Source of the DNA: CBDBKL01 sp965206675
GTDB lineage: Bacteria > Bdellovibrionota > Bdellovibrionia > Bdellovibrionales > JAKFYE01
Assembly: GCA_965206675.1 (NCBI GenBank)
Contig: CBDBKL010000008.1
Location: 434,001 to 498,000 of the forward strand
Length of the DNA stretch: 64,000 nt
Direction of reading: 5' to 3'
Shown here: positions 63,223-64,000 of the stretch, in pieces
How positions within the stretch are numbered: position 1 is the stretch's first letter
How the letters are laid out: each line of letters opens with the position of its first letter
Translations under genes and position numbers: made by a program
The notes under the pieces: generated by a model
Told to the model about the DNA's origin: nothing
Seen by the model: only the letters and a program-made list of their open reading frames with translations
The model's database searches: none

Positions 63223-63536
63223 TATGTTACAATTGAAAAACTGACGTTTCCGCTACATACATCCTCAAAAATTTCTCCCCATAACAATATAACAGATTAA
63301 AAATATTATATTTTTCTGTTTTAGACATTTTTAAACAACAGGATATAAAAGGAAAAAATAATGTTTTTTAAGACATTATAAATCTGAAATATCATGTCTT
63401 TTAAGCATTATTAACTAGTAAAAAGGGGTTACGACATCAAAGAGATCTTATTGAAGGAGGTTTAAATTAATAAAGAAATTTTGAAAAATGAATTAAATAT
63501 AACATTTTATTGAAAAAATGTTGTTTTTCATTCATA
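63223..63536. other. Intergenic region between pilA and the AbiEi-like gene
   Basis: An AT-rich 314-base divergent region. It holds an imperfect inverted repeat (arms 63359-63376 and 63394-63410, cores AAGACAT/ATGTCTT), a perfect dyad AACATTTT/AAAATGTT (63501-63522) close to the antitoxin gene, and a strong ribosome-binding site TGAAGGAGG at 63452-63460 that is followed by no ATG. The dyads may be operators. Confidence 0.5.
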
Positions 63537-64000
63537 ATGAATAAAATGGTACTTAAAGATAATCGAAAAAAATTAAATTCTTTAATCAAATTAGGGGTTT
63601 TTACAGCCAAAGAGGCCCAAATATCCCAACCGACTCTTTATAGACTACAGCAGAAAGGTCTTATTGAAAAACTGGTCAGGGGATTATTTATTCATCCAGA
63701 TACGGATATCGATTATGAGTACATTGATTATATCATTGCATGTAAAATTTTTGGAAAAGACTCTGTCATTGGCGGGTTATCAGCTCTGTCCTACTATAAC
63801 CTTGTTGATCAGGTGCCTTTAAATATATGGGTTCTCACTCATTCATCTAAAACAAAAAGTAAATGTCACAAAAAGTATAGACTTATTAGAACGAAATTAT
63901 CGTTGAAAATTGAAATTGAAAAAAAGAAGTATTTTAAAATTGTATCTCTAGAACGGGCACTGATTGAAGGCTTAAAGCATGGGTCTAAAATTGGTGAAGG
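63537..64000 (+). CDS. AbiEi-type antitoxin (type IV toxin-antitoxin), 3' end outside window
   Basis: The frame from ATG 63537 stays open to the window end (more than 150 codons). The N-terminal about 45 residues form a winged-helix domain (GVFTAKEAQISQPTLYRL, GLIEKLVRGLFIHPDT). The following part (SVIGGLSALSYYNLVDQVPL, PLNIWVLTHSSKTKSK, FKIVSLERALIEGLKHGS) matches the AbiEi_4-like antitoxin region. AbiEi represses its own operon and neutralises the nucleotidyltransferase toxin AbiEii, whose gene would be expected just beyond the window. No ribosome-binding site precedes the ATG. Confidence 0.72.
   Translation, partial: MNKMVLKDNRKKLNSLIKLGVFTAKEAQISQPTLYRLQQKGLIEKLVRGLFIHPDTDIDYEYIDYIIACKIFGKDSVIGGLSALSYYNLVDQVPLNIWVLTHSSKTKSKCHKKYRLIRTKLSLKIEIEKKKYFKIVSLERALIEGLKHGSKIGE

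Noticed and set aside
1..64000. tRNA, rRNA, CRISPR arrays or insertion sequences
   Set aside because: I found no tRNA-like T-loops with acceptor pairing, no rRNA motifs, no regularly spaced repeats and no transposase with terminal inverted repeats; the Rpn gene is transposase-like only by family name.

Overview
The window is an AT-rich chromosomal segment from a Gram-negative bacterium, and it spans the replication-origin region. The gene set includes lipoproteins, a beta-barrel-like outer-membrane protein, type IV pilin, DksA-like factors, a Fis-like protein, bactofilin, PPIase chaperones and EtfAB. The proteins look deltaproteobacterial in the broad sense, perhaps Bdellovibrionota-like. That placement is inference; no rRNA gene is present to confirm it. 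I see no tRNA, rRNA, CRISPR array or insertion sequence.

Layout. 0-7 kb: a heat-shock/chaperone block (3' part of grpE, a CbpA-type dnaJ, lon), with an LpoA-like lipoprotein and two DksA-like genes that have lost most zinc-finger cysteines. 7-12 kb: a glycosyltransferase, an HTH/coiled-coil protein, a patatin phospholipase and a secreted ankyrin protein. 12-14 kb: a short nuoJ-nuoK-nuoN operon with unusual residues. 14-20.5 kb: mfd, then a divergent pair of surface genes, one with a collagen-like insert and one with Tyr/Asn/Gly repeats. 20.5-26.3 kb: the F1 and stator genes atpF'-F-H-A-G-D-C. 26.4-35.8 kb: the classical origin-flanking set bactofilin-parB-parA-rsmG-mnmG-mnmE-jag-yidC-yidD-rnpA-rpmH, with three parS sites near parA and in rsmG. 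35.9-44.8 kb: dnaA, a candidate oriC, dnaN, recF, gyrB and gyrA. 44.7-47.4 kb: a TPR lipoprotein, then atpZ, atpI, atpB and atpE, so the ATP synthase is split into two clusters on either side of the origin. 47.4-58.2 kb: an ankyrin lipoprotein, uvrA (internally shortened), a phosphohexomutase, pdxA, three parvulin PPIases and etfAB. 58.2-64 kb: an accessory-looking region with a small unknown gene, a Fis-like gene, a GIY-YIG domain gene, an Rpn-type nuclease, two divergent PD-(D/E)XK-like paralogues (one with its active site apparently lost), a type IV pilin and the start of an AbiEi-type antitoxin gene cut by the window end.

Organisation. Genes from rpmH leftward to atpC read left, and genes from dnaA rightward to atpE read right. 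This is what is expected if replication starts between rpmH and dnaN. ParAB, parS, bactofilin, DnaA, DnaN, RecF and gyrase form a replication/segregation block. RpmH, RnpA, YidD, YidC and Jag form the usual ribosome/RNase P/membrane-insertion block, and MnmE with MnmG modify tRNA wobble uridines. The most unusual observations are the paired nuclease-like paralogues with shared intergenic dyads, the nuoJKN module lacking several conserved proton-path residues, the UvrA deletion, the twin cysteine-poor DksA proteins and the surface proteins with structural repeats.
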